NCBI GenBank assembly: GCA_018287875.1
Contig: JAGVVL010000032.1
Location: 82,585 to 146,584, forward strand
DNA length: 64,000 nucleotides
DNA from: Nigrospora sphaerica
Lineage: Eukaryota; Ascomycota; Sordariomycetes; Amphisphaeriales; Apiosporaceae
Reading direction: 5' to 3'
Shown piece by piece: positions 62,889 to 64,000 of the stretch; position 1 is the first letter of the stretch, and each line of letters begins with the position of its first letter. Position numbers and translations under genes: made by a program. The notes beneath the pieces are model-generated. The model did no database searches and was not told the origin of the DNA. It saw only the letters and a program-made list of their open reading frames with translations.

Positions 62889-63768
62889 CAACATAGCCCA
62901 AAATGATTTAATATAAAGTTATATAAAAGTTTGAAAAATAGTAATACAATTTATTCTATTAATCGGGTGAGAAATTACAGTACAATTTCTGATTTACCAG
63001 CTACTTCAGATTATTTAAAGAGTGTAATTAAGGAATTAGATTTAAATCCTGTTCTACGTTTTTGAAAATCTAGGAGTAGAAACTACTAGACAAAATGTTT
63101 TAAAATCTACTATGGGTTTAAGCGGTATATACATGATATTGAATAAAACCACAGGAGATTATTATATTGGTTCTGCAGCTACTAATAGATTTTATGCTTG
63201 ATTCAGTAATCATTTGATTTATTTTAGAGGTAGTAAAAAAGTTAAAGCTGCAGTAAAAAAATACGGATTAGATAATTTCGCTTTTCTAATTTTAGAATTA
63301 TATCCTAATATTGTAACTAAAGAAAATAATAAAGAATTATTAGATTTAGAAGATAAATATTTGAAGTCTTTATTACCTAATTATAATATTTTAACTGAAG
63401 CAGGATCTAGTTTTGGTTATAAACATACAGAAATTGATCGTATAAAAATGAAAGAAATTTATAGTGATGAAAGGCGAGAACAAATAGGAAGTTTAAAGTT
63501 AGCAAAAAACTTTCTTCCGAGACAATAGAAAAAATGAGGGAGAAAGCTCTTAATAGACCTCCTATGTCAGATGAAACTAAATTGAAATGTATTTCACATA
63601 CGAGACCTGTTATTTTATATAACTTAAATGATACTGTTTATGGTAGATACTCTACAATAATAGAAGCAGCTAAAGCTGTTAATTGTGGTGAAAAAACATC
63701 TGAAGAGCTTTAAAAACAGAAAAAAATTAGTTAAAAAACAGTGAAGAATTAAAGATTTGTCTAATTAA
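62889..63768 (+). pseudogene. GIY-YIG endonuclease gene in cob intron 2, frame-broken
   Basis: Starts in frame with exon 2 (QHSPKWFNIKLYKSLKN). It slips one base near 63063 and resumes as ENLGVETTRQNVLKSTMGLS. The module LSGIYMILNKTTGDYYIGSA, AVKKYGLDNFAFLILELYP and LEDKYLKSLLPNYNILTEAG is intact in 63110-63528. It slips again near 63508 and continues with NUMOD3/NUMOD1-like ETIEKMREKALNRPPMSDET and YSTIIEAAKAVNCG; another slip lies near 63695 before KKLVKKQWRIKDLSN. All breaks are compatible with single lost bases. Confidence 0.83.
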
Positions 63769-64000
63769 CTTTAAATATTGCCGGTTTTTACGCCCTCCCC
63801 GCATATGGGGGTTTAGGGACGGATTATTTTTTTTTATATTTTTTTTTACTTTTCTAATTTTTTTTTATTATTTATAATAAAAAAAATAACATAGACTAGG
63901 ATTGGGCTAGTCCTGTGCTAGGCCGTCCCCCCGGCACCGCATATGCGGGGGGCGAAGCCGGGGTAAAAAAAAGTCGGAAAGCCCAAAAAAATTAGGCACG
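62889..64000 (+). other. Group I intron 2 of cob (5' part, cut by the window end)
   Basis: Begins after TAFLGY, a known cob insertion region. It contains a GIY-YIG gene and, from 63780, hairpin elements including the tttttattatttataataaa + aggattgggctagtcctgtg pair. The 3' end is outside. Confidence 0.8.

Overview
The window is a 64 kb piece of a fungal mitochondrial chromosome, very probably from a filamentous ascomycete (Pezizomycotina). TGA is read as tryptophan in nearly every gene, and all genes lie on the + strand. nad2 abuts nad3. nad4L and nad5 overlap in a TAATG. rps3 sits inside an omega-position group I intron of rnl. rnl is followed by the tRNA block T-E-M-M-L-A-F-L-Q-H-M. The class cannot be fixed from the sequence; the order atp8-atp6-rns-...-rnl-nad2-nad3-cox2-nad4L-nad5-cob fits Leotiomycetes or Sordariomycetes. 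cox1, nad1, nad4 and trnC are not in the window.

Layout: atp9 (108-332), atp8 (1680-1832), atp6 with two introns (2139-6230), a 519-residue orphan (6236-7795), rns (about 8985-10508), tRNAs Y N K G G D S W P S D S, nad6 with one intron (13879-16418), trnV, cox3 with two introns (19776-23683) and an overlapping orphan, trnI, rnl with rps3 (about 26255-31835), eleven tRNAs, nad2 (one intron), nad3, cox2 (four introns) with an overlapping orphan, nad4L (one intron), nad5 (three introns) with an orphan, two trnR, and cob (two introns, cut by the window end). All genes serve oxidative phosphorylation (ATP synthase Fo, complexes I, III, IV) or mitochondrial translation. Most introns carry LAGLIDADG or GIY-YIG homing endonuclease genes, many of them broken.

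Two kinds of structure are not explained by ordinary gene content. (1) Short GC-rich palindromes and longer composite hairpin elements fill most spacers and have also entered introns, endonuclease genes and rps3. (2) The 3' ends of several core genes look replaced or duplicated. Orphan frames overlap the ends of atp6, cox3 and cox2 out of frame. nad5 is followed by an orphan and then by a displaced, decayed second nad5 3' end. nad6 is followed by a displaced second nad6 3' end. This resembles the C-terminus-swapping mobile ORFs known from atp6, atp9 and cox2 of other fungi, but these orphans have no endonuclease motif that I can see, so the family may be undescribed.

A caution: nad2, cob, rps3 and many intron ORFs are each interrupted by apparent one-base losses, mostly in A or T runs. 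Consensus errors in the assembly are the simplest explanation, so the frame breaks should be checked against reads before they are read as decay.
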